This document shows, piece by piece, positions 34,458-43,278 of a DNA stretch of 64,000 nt (positions are counted from its first letter, which is position 1; each line of letters opens with the position of its first letter). The position numbers were made by a program, and so were the translations under genes. Under the pieces are notes generated by a model. That model had not been told where the DNA came from and did not search any database. It saw nothing but the letters and a program-made list of their open reading frames with translations. Source of the DNA: Luteimonas galliterrae (GTDB taxonomy: Bacteria; Pseudomonadota; Gammaproteobacteria; Xanthomonadales; Xanthomonadaceae); contig NZ_JAMBEP010000001.1 in the NCBI RefSeq assembly GCF_023374055.1, forward strand, positions 1,984,001 through 2,048,000. The letters are read 5' to 3'.

Positions 34458-35630
34458 ATGGCGATGAAATATCTTCCACTGATCTGGGCCGAACTGTTCC
34501 GCCGCAAGACGCGCACGATCCTGACGCTGTTGTCGATCCTGGCGGCCTTCCTGCTGTTCGGCCTGCTCAACGGCGTGCGCGAAAGCTTCGCCGAAGCCGG
34601 CAAAAGCGCGGCCGGCGCTTCGCGCCTGCAGACCGGTTCCAAGCTGTCCTTCATCCAGACCCTGCCGCTGTCCCTGGATGCGCGGATCAAGCAGGTCGAC
34701 GGCGTGCAGACGGCCACCTACGCCAACTGGTTCGGCGGCGCCTACCAGGATCCGCGCAACCAGATCTTCAGTTTCGCGGTGGCGCCGAACTACCTGGACC
34801 TTTATCCGGAAATCGAAGTCGATCCCAAGCAGCGCGAAGCCTTCGACAACACCCGCACCGGCATCCTGGTCGGCGAGCTGCTGATGAAGCGCTTCGGCTG
34901 GAAGGTCGGCCAGAAGATCCCGCTGCAATCGACCATCTTCCCCAACCGCGACGGCAGCAAGAACTGGAGCTTCGACATCGTCGGCACCATGCGCTCGAAG
35001 GACAAGAAAAGCGGCGGCTGGTACGACAACCTGGTGCTGATGCAGTGGAAGTACTTCGACGAGTCCACGCCCTACAACCGCGGCGAAACCGGCTGGTACG
35101 TGGTGCGCGTGTCCGATCCGGCGCAGGCCGACCGCGTGGCCAAGGCGATCGATGCGCTGTCGGCCAATTCCGCCTACGAAACCAAGACCATGACCGAGCA
35201 GGCGGCGTTCGCCAACTGGATGAAGCAGACCGCCAACATCGGCCTGATCGTCGGTTCGATCATGGGCGCGGTGTTCTTCACCCTGCTGCTGCTGACCGGC
35301 AACACGATGGCGCAGGCGGTGCGCGAACGCATCCCCGAACTGGCGGTGCTGAAGACGATCGGCTTCAAGGACGGCAGCGTGCTCGGCCTGGTGCTGGCGG
35401 AATCGATATTGCTGGTGTTGATCGGCGGCGTGCTGGGCCTGGGCCTGTCCGCGGTGCTCGGCCCGATCATCAACGTCGGCAGCGGCGGCATGATCAACAT
35501 GCCGCCGGTAGGATTGAATAGCTGGATGCTGGGCCTGGGCCTGATGATCGCGATCGGCCTGCTGGTCGGCGCGCTGCCCGCGATGCGGGCGATGCGCCTG
35601 AACATCGTCGATGCATTGGCCGGCCGCTAG
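34458..35630 (+). CDS. FtsX-like ABC permease, first of two
   Basis: A 390-residue MacB/FtsX-type permease. One helix near the N-terminus (about 20-42), a large periplasmic domain (about 45-255), and three C-terminal helices (about 260-285, 315-345 and 352-380) with the coupling motif MAQAVRERIPELAVLKTIGFKDG. The end AMRAMRLNIVDALAGR is the usual C-terminal P-x-x-A-L element. It pairs with the next permease on one ATPase, so the pump is probably a heterodimer. Confidence 0.92.
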   Translation: MAMKYLPLIWAELFRRKTRTILTLLSILAAFLLFGLLNGVRESFAEAGKSAAGASRLQTGSKLSFIQTLPLSLDARIKQVDGVQTATYANWFGGAYQDPRNQIFSFAVAPNYLDLYPEIEVDPKQREAFDNTRTGILVGELLMKRFGWKVGQKIPLQSTIFPNRDGSKNWSFDIVGTMRSKDKKSGGWYDNLVLMQWKYFDESTPYNRGETGWYVVRVSDPAQADRVAKAIDALSANSAYETKTMTEQAAFANWMKQTANIGLIVGSIMGAVFFTLLLLTGNTMAQAVRERIPELAVLKTIGFKDGSVLGLVLAESILLVLIGGVLGLGLSAVLGPIINVGSGGMINMPPVGLNSWMLGLGLMIAIGLLVGALPAMRAMRLNIVDALAGR

Positions 35631-35640
35631 GAGAACCACC

Positions 35641-36966
35641 ATGAGCAAAATGAAATCCTTCCTGCGCGGCTTCGGCTTGTTCCTGCTGGTCCTGATCGGC
35701 ATCGCTGCGTGGCTGTTCCTGCCCTGGCCGTTCCTGCTGGGCATGGGCGTGCTGTTCGCGCTGTGGATGCTGCTCACGCGGCGCGGCCGCCAGGCCGGCT
35801 CGGTGACGCAGATCGGCGTCAGCACGCTGAGCCAGCGGCTGGGTTCGTCGTCGGTGATCGTGATCGGCATCGCCGGCGTGGTCGGCGTGCTGGTGGCGAT
35901 GCTGGCGATGGCCGAAGGCTACCGCGAGACGCTGCGCAAGAGCGGCAGCGAGGACACCGCCATCGTGCTGCGCGGCGCATCCGCCGCCGAGGTGATGTCC
36001 ACGCTGGATCGCGCCTCGGTCACCGTGGTCGAGCAGGCGCCCGGCGTGGCGCGCGGCGCCGATGGGCGTCCGCTGACCTCGGCCGAGTTGGTAGTTGCGG
36101 CCAACCTGCCGTTGAAGGACGGCGGTCCCGACGAGGACGGCAGCGTGCAGCTGCGCGGCGTCGGCCCGCAGGCGTGGGCGGTGCGGCCCGACGTCAAGCT
36201 TGTCGAGGGCCGCAAGTTCGAGACCGGCCGGCGCGAAGTCGTGGTCGGCCAGGGTGCGAAGCGGCAGTTCGCGGGGCTGGATGTCGGCAAGCCGATCAAG
36301 CTCGGCAGCGAAACCTGGACCGTGGTCGGCGTGTTCTCTTCCGGCGACGCGATGGATTCGGAAGTCTGGGGCGACGCCGAAGTGGTCGGCACCACCTATC
36401 GCCGCGGCAGCACGCGCACCTCGGTGACCGCGCGGCTGTCTGATCCCAAGGCGTTCAAGGCCTTCAAGGCCGCGTTGGACAGCGACCCGCGCGTCGATGT
36501 GGACATCAGCACCACGCTGGACTATTTCAGCAAGCAGTCCGAGCAGATGACCAATATCATCCGCATCATCGGCATCGTGGTGGGATCGATCATGGCGATC
36601 GGCGCGGTCTTCGGCGCGCTCAACACCATGTTCGCTACCGTGGCCACGCGCGCCCGCGAGATCGCGACCTTGCGCGCGATCGGCTTCCGCAGTGTGCCGG
36701 TCGTAGTGGCGGTGATGCTGGAAACGATGCTGCTGGCGCTGCTCGGCGGCATCCTGGGCGGTGTGCTGGCCTGGCTGATCTTCAACGGCTACACGGCGTC
36801 CACTATCGCCGGCGGCGTCGGCCAGCTGACCTTCCAGTTCAACGTCTCGCCCGAAGTGCTGTGGACCGGCATCAAATGGGCGTTGGCGATCGGTTTCGTC
36901 GGCGGTCTGTTCCCGGCGCTGCGCGCGGCGGGATTGCCGGTGACCACGGCTTTGCGGGCGGCCTGA
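35641..36966 (+). CDS. FtsX-like ABC permease, second of two
   Basis: A 441-residue permease like its neighbour but with an extra N-terminal hydrophobic pair (about 8-45) before the first FtsX helix (SSSVIVIGIAGVVGVLVAMLAM). A periplasmic domain follows (about 85-305) and three C-terminal helices with TVATRAREIATLRAIGFRSV. AGGAGAACC lies 4 bases upstream of the ATG and the preceding stop is 10 bases away, so the two are cotranscribed. Its stop overlaps the next start (TGATG). Confidence 0.92.
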   Translation: MSKMKSFLRGFGLFLLVLIGIAAWLFLPWPFLLGMGVLFALWMLLTRRGRQAGSVTQIGVSTLSQRLGSSSVIVIGIAGVVGVLVAMLAMAEGYRETLRKSGSEDTAIVLRGASAAEVMSTLDRASVTVVEQAPGVARGADGRPLTSAELVVAANLPLKDGGPDEDGSVQLRGVGPQAWAVRPDVKLVEGRKFETGRREVVVGQGAKRQFAGLDVGKPIKLGSETWTVVGVFSSGDAMDSEVWGDAEVVGTTYRRGSTRTSVTARLSDPKAFKAFKAALDSDPRVDVDISTTLDYFSKQSEQMTNIIRIIGIVVGSIMAIGAVFGALNTMFATVATRAREIATLRAIGFRSVPVVVAVMLETMLLALLGGILGGVLAWLIFNGYTASTIAGGVGQLTFQFNVSPEVLWTGIKWALAIGFVGGLFPALRAAGLPVTTALRAA

Positions 36967-37244
36967 TGCCGCCCGACGCGCCGCAGGGATTGCAGCGCTT
37001 GCCCAAGCGGGAGTTGTATGCGCGCTACGACGATTTGCAGCGTAGCGCGCATGCCTGCTTCGACCGCGATGGCGTGCCTTACGAGCAGGCGCAGGCCGAG
37101 GCCGCGCCGATGATCGAACAAGCCGACGCGATCGCCACCGAAATCGTGCGGCGCGCGCGGCGCACGTCACAACGCGCTTGGGTCGTGGTGTACGCGGCGG
37201 GCGCGCTGATCGTCGCGTTGATCGCATGGTCGGCGATCCGCTAA
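36966..37244 (+). CDS. Small tail-anchored protein at end of efflux operon
   Basis: A 92-residue protein I do not recognise. The first 65 residues are charged and helical (PKRELYARYDDLQRSAHACF, EQADAIATEIVRRARR) and the last 25 form one membrane helix (AWVVVYAAGALIVALIAW). Its ATG overlaps the stop of the permease gene by one base, so it belongs to the operon and may be an accessory subunit of the pump. Composition and codon use match the neighbours. Confidence 0.7.
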   Translation: MPPDAPQGLQRLPKRELYARYDDLQRSAHACFDRDGVPYEQAQAEAAPMIEQADAIATEIVRRARRTSQRAWVVVYAAGALIVALIAWSAIR

Positions 37245-37294
37245 TCCGTCCGTTCGTATGTCATCAAATTGCGGGGTCCAGCGTATTCGCCTCA

Positions 37295-38021
37295 GCTTGT
37301 AGAGCAAAGCTTGCTCCGCTGCTCTTCGCTCTTAAGCCGTTCGCTCTTAGGCCGTTCGCTCTTAGGCCGTTCGCTCTTAGGCCGTCATCCCAGCGAACGC
37401 TGGGACCCATCTTGCTCTTGTGCTTGCCCTTCAGCCGTCATCCCGGCGAATGCCGGGATCCAGGCCCGCGTCCTCGCGGGTCGCGCTGCGACTCGCGCCA
37501 TGGACAAAGGCTTCCGGGCTGCGCCCGGGTCACTTTCTTTGTTGGCCCAAAGAAAGTAACCCAAGAAAGGGCCTGAACTGCGGTGCGATGCGTCGCGATT
37601 AAAAATACGCCAGCGGACCTGCTTTCGTCGCAGGTGACCTTCTTACGCAGGTACTAGATTTTGATTCGCAGCGTATGGGTGACGTGGCTTTTGCGGATTT
37701 GCGCTAAGGAGGCGTTCTGGTCGATCGTCTCGGATCTAAATGTCGAAGCGACGGAGGAATCCCGAGGGCCGGCGAGCAATGGCCAAGAACACGAGGTAAC
37801 CCCATCGCCGGGACACCTTCCAAAGGCCCTTTTTCTTTGGTTACTGTTCTTTTTGGGCCCCACAAAAAGAAAGTAACTCGGCCGCGGTTTTAGCGGACGA
37901 AACCCCGGCCCGAAGGGCCGGCAGGTCGCCACAAACCCACAAGCAGAGGCAGCGGAACAAGCTCCGCGCTACAAAGCAACAGCAAATCTCCCCGGCCCTC
38001 TTTTTTTAAAGAGGAGACAAG
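37295..38021 (+). repeat. Composite nested inverted-repeat element, copy 2
   Basis: Same order as copy 1: outer end (37295-37322), four 15-bp units TTCGCTCTTAGGCCG (about 37325-37383), the two GTCATCCC hairpins, inner block (37529-37573), core of 251 bp, inverted inner block (37825-37876), inverted outer end (37949-37977) and the terminal hairpin. It lies after the efflux operon and runs up to the 3' end of the convergent mocA-like gene. The stretch of about 55 bases from GACCTTCTTACGCAGGTACT is nearly identical to copy 1. Confidence 0.85.
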
Positions 38022-38026
38022 CGACG

Positions 38027-38638
38027 TCAAAGGCTGACGTCGTCCAGCAGTCCGCGCTCGATCGCCACCCGCAGGTCGGCGTCGTTATCGATATCGAACC
38101 CCAGCTCCGGCGCGTCCAGCGTCCACACCGCATCGGCCCGCAATTCGCGTAGCTTGCGCCCCATGCCCTGGTCGCCCTGCAGTTGCCCGGCATGCTCCCG
38201 CCACGAAGGCGGCAGCACTGCGGGAATGCCCGGCGCGCCGTCGTGCAGCGTCGCCGCGCAACCCAGCCCGGTCGCCGCCGCGCCATCGAGCAGGCGCCGC
38301 AGATGCGCGGATTCCAGCGCCGGCTGATCGCAAGCCACGATCAGCGTCGGCCCTTCGTGCGCGACCAAGGCCGCAGCGGCGGTCCGCAGGCTGCTGCCGA
38401 GGCCGCGCTCCCACTCGTCGTTGACCACGAGTTCGCATCCGATGCCGGCGACGGCTTGCGCGACATCCTCGCGATACGCGCCCACGACCACCAACAGGCG
38501 TCGCGGCGACGTTTCTGCGCACAAGCGTGCGGCGCGATGCGCGAGCGTTTCGCCGCCGCGCGTCAGCAACTGCTTGGCGCGGCCCAGGCGCCGGCTGCCG
38601 CCCGCCGCCAGTACCACCGCGGCATGCGTCCCGCTCAA
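38027..38638 (-). CDS. MocA-like molybdopterin cytidylyltransferase
   Basis: A 203-residue nucleotidyltransferase with LAAGGSRRLGRAKQLL at the N-terminus (nucleotide and pyrophosphate binding) and VACDQPALE (metal-binding Asp). This is the MobA/MocA fold; next to xdhC and a xanthine-oxidase-family hydroxylase the MocA role, making molybdopterin cytosine dinucleotide, is likely. The start appears to be TTG at 38638: the first in-frame candidate before the conserved motif, overlapping the xdhC stop as TTGA. The ATG-like codons downstream would remove the active-site loop. Confidence 0.85.
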   Translation of the reverse strand: MSGTHAAVVLAAGGSRRLGRAKQLLTRGGETLAHRAARLCAETSPRRLLVVVGAYREDVAQAVAGIGCELVVNDEWERGLGSSLRTAAAALVAHEGPTLIVACDQPALESAHLRRLLDGAAATGLGCAATLHDGAPGIPAVLPPSWREHAGQLQGDQGMGRKLRELRADAVWTLDAPELGFDIDNDADLRVAIERGLLDDVSL

Positions 38639-39642
38639 CGCGGCGCCTCGCCATGGCGATAGGCCTGCAGTTGCGCGGCAATGCTCAACGCGATCGCCTG
38701 CGGGCCCGAGCCGCCGAGCTTCAACCCGATCGGCGAACGCAAACGCGCGGACAAGGCCGCGCGCTGCACCGGTGTCAGCAGGCGAAACAGGTCTTCGCGC
38801 CTGCGCACCGGCCCGAGCAGACCGACAAAAGGAATCGCGCCGTCGGCCAGGACCGACAAGGCTTCGCGATCCAATTCGAAGTTGTGGTGCATCACCAAAG
38901 CCGCATCGGCCGACGGCGCACGTTGCGAAGCGGCCGCCGGCATCGCTTCGATCAGACGGTCGGCGGCCGCGCCGTACGCCAGCCAGCGCGGACGCCGCTC
39001 GGCCAGCGTGGTCATCCAACCCATGCCGCGCAGCAACGGCAACAGCGTCGGCGTTTCCGGACCGGCGCCGAACACGATCACCTTCGGCGGCGGTTGCAGG
39101 CGCATGCGCCATCTTTGGGCCTGCGCATTCGGCCAATCCGGCGCGGACGCAGCCAGTTGCCAGGTGCGTGCGGCGTCGCCCGCCGCGGCGACGAAAGTAC
39201 CGGAAAGGTCCAAGTCGAAATCCAGCGCCGCGCCGTCGACGAGCCAAGCGCGCACCAAGGCTTCGAAGCCGGGCATGGCGAGCAGCGGCAACAAGGCGAT
39301 GCGCAAGCGGCCGCGGCAACCCAAGGCGGATCCGGACAGCAGGTCCTCATCGTCGCGGGTATCGATATCCATCCAACCGATAGCCGATGTCCGCGCGATT
39401 TCGCCGGCCCGCCGCTCGATCTCCGGCTCCAGGCAGCCGCCGCTGAGCCAACCCACCTGCCCGGCCGGCGCGCCGAACAGCGCCATCGCACCGACCCCGA
39501 CATAAGTCGAACCTTCGGTTTCGACCACCAGGGCCAACACCGCCGGTTGGCGGGTTTCGATGGCGTCCGCCGCGGCTTCCAGCACGGCGCGCAGGCCGTC
39601 CGTGGCCGGGCTTGCATATTCCGATGGCATTGTCCCGCTCAT
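38635..39642 (-). CDS. XdhC-family molybdenum cofactor chaperone
   Basis: A 335-residue protein. The N-terminal XdhC/CoxI domain has VLALVVETEGSTYVGVGAMALF and GWLSGGCLEPEIERRA (the conserved GGC); the C-terminal Rossmann domain has VIVFGAGPETPTLLPLL. Such proteins bind sulfurated Moco and insert it into molybdenum hydroxylases. It overlaps mocA and is divergent, 100 bases apart, from the hydroxylase genes it probably serves. A second in-frame ATG lies 12 bases downstream of the chosen one. Confidence 0.9.
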   Translation of the reverse strand: MSGTMPSEYASPATDGLRAVLEAAADAIETRQPAVLALVVETEGSTYVGVGAMALFGAPAGQVGWLSGGCLEPEIERRAGEIARTSAIGWMDIDTRDDEDLLSGSALGCRGRLRIALLPLLAMPGFEALVRAWLVDGAALDFDLDLSGTFVAAAGDAARTWQLAASAPDWPNAQAQRWRMRLQPPPKVIVFGAGPETPTLLPLLRGMGWMTTLAERRPRWLAYGAAADRLIEAMPAAASQRAPSADAALVMHHNFELDREALSVLADGAIPFVGLLGPVRRREDLFRLLTPVQRAALSARLRSPIGLKLGGSGPQAIALSIAAQLQAYRHGEAPR

Positions 39643-39742
39643 GGTCCAAATCGCGCCTTCATCGCCGACCTGTCGGAAGTGAGTTTTTCACACTGCCGAT
39701 AGTATGCTGTTCGAAGCTCCAGCCGACGCCAGGGAGACCGCG

Positions 39743-40198
39743 ATGAAACTGCACGTCAACGGCAGCGAGCGCGACATCGATGCGCCTGCAGACATGCCGC
39801 TGCTCTGGGTCCTGCGCGACCTGATGCGCATGACCGGCACCAAGTTCGGCTGCGGCATCGCGCAATGCGGGGCCTGCACCGTGCACGTCGACGGCGCACC
39901 GTTGCGTTCCTGCGTGACGCCGGTCGCCGCGGTCGAGGGCAAGAAGATCACCACCATCGAAGGCCTGTCGGCCGACGGCAGCCATCCGGTGCAGAAAGCC
40001 TGGGCGGAACTGGATGTCGTCCAATGCGGCTACTGCCAGTCCGGCCAGATCATGTCGGCGGTAGCGCTGCTGGCCAAGATCCCGTCGCCGAGCGATGCCG
40101 ATATCGATCAAGCCATGACCGGCAACATCTGCCGCTGCGGCACCTATCCGCGCATCCGCGCGGCGGTGCATCGCGCGGCGGAATTGAGCAAAGCCTAG
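39743..40198 (+). CDS. Molybdenum hydroxylase 2Fe-2S subunit (IorA-like)
   Basis: A 151-residue iron-sulfur subunit. The plant-ferredoxin-type cluster is ligated by Cys37, 42, 45 and 57 ([10 protein letters not shown]) and the second cluster by Cys95, 98, 130 and 132 (CGYCQSG, ICRCGTY). It passes electrons from the Mo centre of the next gene product. AGGGAG lies 7 bases before the ATG. No signal peptide, so if the enzyme is periplasmic this subunit travels with the Tat-exported partner. Confidence 0.93.
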   Translation: MKLHVNGSERDIDAPADMPLLWVLRDLMRMTGTKFGCGIAQCGACTVHVDGAPLRSCVTPVAAVEGKKITTIEGLSADGSHPVQKAWAELDVVQCGYCQSGQIMSAVALLAKIPSPSDADIDQAMTGNICRCGTYPRIRAAVHRAAELSKA

Positions 40199-40205
40199 TT
40201 TGTGA

Positions 40206-40363
40206 CCCCCTCTCCCCCGGGAGAGGGTTGGGGTGAGGGTTCGGCGAAGCGACGGCGTTTGAAATCGCAACGCCAACATGTAACGCGTACGCGATTTCGT
40301 CGATATCGCCGCTGCGCCGAACCCTCATCCGCCCTTCGGGCACCTTCTCCCGACGGGAGAAGG
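40206..40363. repeat. Long BIME-like repeat, CCCTCTCCCGC type
   Basis: Outer arms CCCCCTCTCCCCCGGGAGAGGG and CTTCTCCCGACGGGAGAAGG, inner arms GGTTGGGGTGAGGGTTCGGC and GCCGAACCCTCATCC, same design as 34323-34438. It lies between iorA- and iorB-like genes, within the presumed operon. Confidence 0.85.
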
Positions 40364-40387
40364 AAAAGCACCAAAACGGAGGTTTCC

Positions 40388-42568
40388 GTGAACGCTGTCC
40401 GCAATCCGTCCCGCCGCGATTTCCTCAAAACCGGCGCCATCGTCGGCGGCGGCCTGGTCGTCGCCTTTGTCGTCCCTGGCGCCAAACGCTTCGCGATGGC
40501 GCAGGAAACCGCCGCTGCGGCCGCCGCCGCGCCGTTCGCGCCGAATGCCTTCCTGCGCATCGGCAGCGACGACAGCGTGACCGTGCTGTTGGCGCATTCG
40601 GAAATGGGCCAAGGCATCTGGACCGCGCTGCCGATGCTGATCGCCGAAGAGCTCGATGCTGACTGGTCCAAGATCAAGGTCGAACACGCGCCGGCCGGAC
40701 AGCCGTACGCGCATTCGGCGTTCGGCATGCAGATGACCGGCGGTTCGACGTCCACGTGGTCCGAATTCGACCGCTACCGCCAAGCCGGCGCCGCCGCGCG
40801 CGCGATGCTGATGCAGGCCGCCGCCACGCGCCTCAATGTGCCGTTGTCCGAGCTTCGCACGGAGAAAGGCGAAGTCGTGGCCGGACAGCAGCGCCTCAGC
40901 TACGGCGCATTGGCCGACGAAGCAGGCAAGCTCGCCGCACCGGATCCGAAATCGCTGACACTGAAGGATCCCAAGGACTGGAAGATCATCGGCAAGCCGA
41001 CCTTGCGTCTGGATACGCCGGAAAAAATCACCGGCCGTGCGCAATTCGGCATGGACGTGCAGTTCGATGGCCTGCTGACGGCGATGGTGGCGCGGGCGCC
41101 GGTGTTCGGCGGCAAAGCGAAATCCTTCGACGCGGCCGCCGCGAAAGCGGTGCCCGGCGTGCGCAACGTGGTGCAGGTCCCCAGCGGCGTCGCCGTTGTC
41201 GCCGACCACTACTGGGCCGCCAAGCTGGGCCGCGATGCGTTGAAGATCGACTGGGACCCGGGCCCGAACGCAGCGCTCGACACCGCCGCGCTGCGCAGCG
41301 AATTCGCCAAGCTCGCCACTATGCCGGGCACGGTCGCCGTGCAAGCCGGCGACGCCGCCGCAGCGATGGCGGAAGCCGCGAAAACGGTCGAGGCCGAGTA
41401 TGCCGTGCCCTATCTCGCGCATGCGCCGATGGAGCCGTTGAACTGCACAGTGAAGATCGACGCCGACAAGTGCGAGATCTGGACCGGCACCCAATTCCAG
41501 ACCGTCGACCAGCAGGTCGCGTCGAAAATCACCGGCCTCAAGCCGGAACAGATCTTCATCCACACCACCTTCCTCGGCGGGGGCTTCGGCCGGCGCGCGA
41601 CGCCGGTTTCGGATTTCGTGTCCGAAGCGGTGGAAGTGGCCAAGGCCGCGAAGGCGCCGGTCAAGACGGTGTGGTCGCGCGAGGACGACGTGCGCGGCGG
41701 GTATTACCGTCCCGCCTACGTGCAACGCGCCAAAGTCGGCCTTGGCGCCGACGGCCTGCCGGTGGCCTGGCAGCAGGTGATGGTCGGCCAGTCGATCACG
41801 GCCGGCACGCCGTTCGAACCCTTCACGGTCAAAAACGGCATCGACGGCACCTCGGTCGAAGGCGTCGCCGATTCGCCTTACGTGCTGGGCACGCCGGCGC
41901 ATCGCGTAGACCTGCATTCGCCCAAGACCGGCATTCCGGTGCTGTGGTGGCGCTCGGTCGGCCACAGCTACAACGGCTTCGTGATGGAAAGCCTGGTCGA
42001 CGAACTCGCGCACGCGGCCGGCAAGGAACCGCTGGAGTACCGCCGCGCGTTGCTAAAAGATCATCCGCGCCATCTCGCCGCGCTGAACCTGGCGGCGGAA
42101 AAATTCGGCTGGAGCAAACCGCTTGCGCAGGGCCGCGGATGCGGCATCGCGGTGCACGAATCCTTCGGCAGTTATGTCGCGCAGGCCGCGGAAGTGTCGG
42201 TCGAGAACGGCGCGATCAAGGTGCATCGCGTGGTCTGCGCGATCGACTGCGGTCCGGTGGTCAACCCGCAGACCGTCGCCGCGCAGATGGAATCGGGCAT
42301 CGCCTTCGGCCTGGGCGCGGCGCTGCATTCCAAGTTGACGTTCAAGGACGGCCGCGTGCAGGAATCCAACTACCACGACTACCGGGTGCTGCGGATGAAC
42401 GAGATGCCGGCGGTCGAGGTGTTCATCGTGCCCAGCACCGAAAAAATGGGCGGCGTCGGCGAGCCGGGCACGCCGCCGATCGCGCCCGCAGTGGCGAACG
42501 CGGTGTTCGCGCTCACCGGACAGCGTTTGCGCGAACTGCCGCTGCAACTGGCGCCGGCCAAAGCCTGA
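40388..42568 (+). CDS. Tat-exported molybdopterin-binding aldehyde/isoquinoline oxidoreductase subunit (IorB-like)
   Basis: A 726-residue Mo-binding subunit of the xanthine oxidase family. A twin-arginine signal (SRRDFLKTGAIVGGG) precedes the first catalytic domain (AHSEMGQGIWTALPMLIAEELD), with HTTFLGGGFGRR and RSVGHSYNGF binding cofactor, and KMGGVGEPGTPPIAPA carrying the catalytic Glu. It hydroxylates an aldehyde or N-heterocycle; the substrate is unknown. I chose the GTG at 40388, with GGAGG 6 bases upstream. The cytochrome gene follows 10 bases later. Confidence 0.93.
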   Translation: MNAVRNPSRRDFLKTGAIVGGGLVVAFVVPGAKRFAMAQETAAAAAAAPFAPNAFLRIGSDDSVTVLLAHSEMGQGIWTALPMLIAEELDADWSKIKVEHAPAGQPYAHSAFGMQMTGGSTSTWSEFDRYRQAGAAARAMLMQAAATRLNVPLSELRTEKGEVVAGQQRLSYGALADEAGKLAAPDPKSLTLKDPKDWKIIGKPTLRLDTPEKITGRAQFGMDVQFDGLLTAMVARAPVFGGKAKSFDAAAAKAVPGVRNVVQVPSGVAVVADHYWAAKLGRDALKIDWDPGPNAALDTAALRSEFAKLATMPGTVAVQAGDAAAAMAEAAKTVEAEYAVPYLAHAPMEPLNCTVKIDADKCEIWTGTQFQTVDQQVASKITGLKPEQIFIHTTFLGGGFGRRATPVSDFVSEAVEVAKAAKAPVKTVWSREDDVRGGYYRPAYVQRAKVGLGADGLPVAWQQVMVGQSITAGTPFEPFTVKNGIDGTSVEGVADSPYVLGTPAHRVDLHSPKTGIPVLWWRSVGHSYNGFVMESLVDELAHAAGKEPLEYRRALLKDHPRHLAALNLAAEKFGWSKPLAQGRGCGIAVHESFGSYVAQAAEVSVENGAIKVHRVVCAIDCGPVVNPQTVAAQMESGIAFGLGAALHSKLTFKDGRVQESNYHDYRVLRMNEMPAVEVFIVPSTEKMGGVGEPGTPPIAPAVANAVFALTGQRLRELPLQLAPAKA

Positions 42569-42578
42569 GGAAACGACG

Positions 42579-43148
42579 ATGCGCATCCCCACACTCGCCC
42601 TCGCCGTCCTCGCCTTGGCCGCCTGCGGTCCGCGCGTGAGTCCCGAGCAGAAGACGCAGGCCGTCGCGGCCTTCGCCACGATCGAAAAAGTGTTCCAGCA
42701 TCCGCGCTGCAGCAACTGCCACATTCCCGGCGACCAGCCGCTGCAGTTCGACAACCAAACGCCGCACATGATGAACGTGGTGCGCGGCACCGAAGGCAAA
42801 GGCGCCGCGGGATTGCCGTGCGCGACCTGCCATGCCGAGAAGAACCCGCCGGCCAGCTACGGCCCGCACGCGCCGCCCGGCGCGCCGCATTGGGCGCTGC
42901 CGCCGCCGGACCAGAAGATGGCCTGGATCGGCGTGCCCGCCGCGGAACTGTGCGCGATGATCAAGGACAAGAAGCGCAACGGCGACCGCGACCTGGATGC
43001 CATGTTCAAGCACGTCAGCGAAGACAAGCTGGTGTTGTGGGGCTGGAATCCTGGCGGCGAGCGCAAGCCGGTGCCGGTGCCGCACGACCAGTTCGTCGCC
43101 GCGTTCAAGACCTGGATGGACGGCGGCGCGCCCTGCCCGGGCGCTTGA
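42579..43148 (+). CDS. Dihaem c-type cytochrome lipoprotein
   Basis: A 189-residue lipoprotein with lipobox LAAC (Cys16) and two haem-binding motifs, CSNCH (44-48) and CATCH (81-85). Later His and Met residues (PHMMNVV, APHWALPPPDQKMAW) could be distal ligands. Following the iorAB-like genes by 10 bases, it is the likely electron acceptor of the hydroxylase on the periplasmic face, passing electrons to the respiratory chain. The haem motifs are intact. Confidence 0.87.
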   Translation: MRIPTLALAVLALAACGPRVSPEQKTQAVAAFATIEKVFQHPRCSNCHIPGDQPLQFDNQTPHMMNVVRGTEGKGAAGLPCATCHAEKNPPASYGPHAPPGAPHWALPPPDQKMAWIGVPAAELCAMIKDKKRNGDRDLDAMFKHVSEDKLVLWGWNPGGERKPVPVPHDQFVAAFKTWMDGGAPCPGA

Positions 43149-43157
43149 TGCGACCGC

Positions 43158-43268
43158 TTTCGTAGGTGCGAATTTTCGCACGCTTTTTTGGGGCAAGAGC
43201 ATGCGAATAAATTCGCACCTACGAGGAGCAAACCCACAGCGCTGGATCCCGGCATTCGCCGGGATGAC
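43158..43268. repeat. Two different REP-like hairpins
   Basis: The first (43158-43225) has arms TTCGTAGGTGCGAATTTTCGCA and GCGAATAAATTCGCACCTACGA. The second (43241-43268) is GGATCCCGGCATTCGCCGGGATGAC, the inverted form of a hairpin inside the composite element. They lie between the convergent cytochrome and rarD genes. Confidence 0.8.
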
Positions 43269-43278
43269 GATTGGCGAG

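Noticed and set aside
37654-37932. 92-codon frame on the minus strand inside composite element copy 2
   Set aside because: The corresponding region of copy 1 is in shifted frames with a different product, so there is no protein-level conservation.
39679-39691. GTGAG-TTT-TTCAC palindrome as an operator between xdhC and iorA
   Set aside because: The arms are only about four to five bases, common by chance, and no regulator gene is adjacent.
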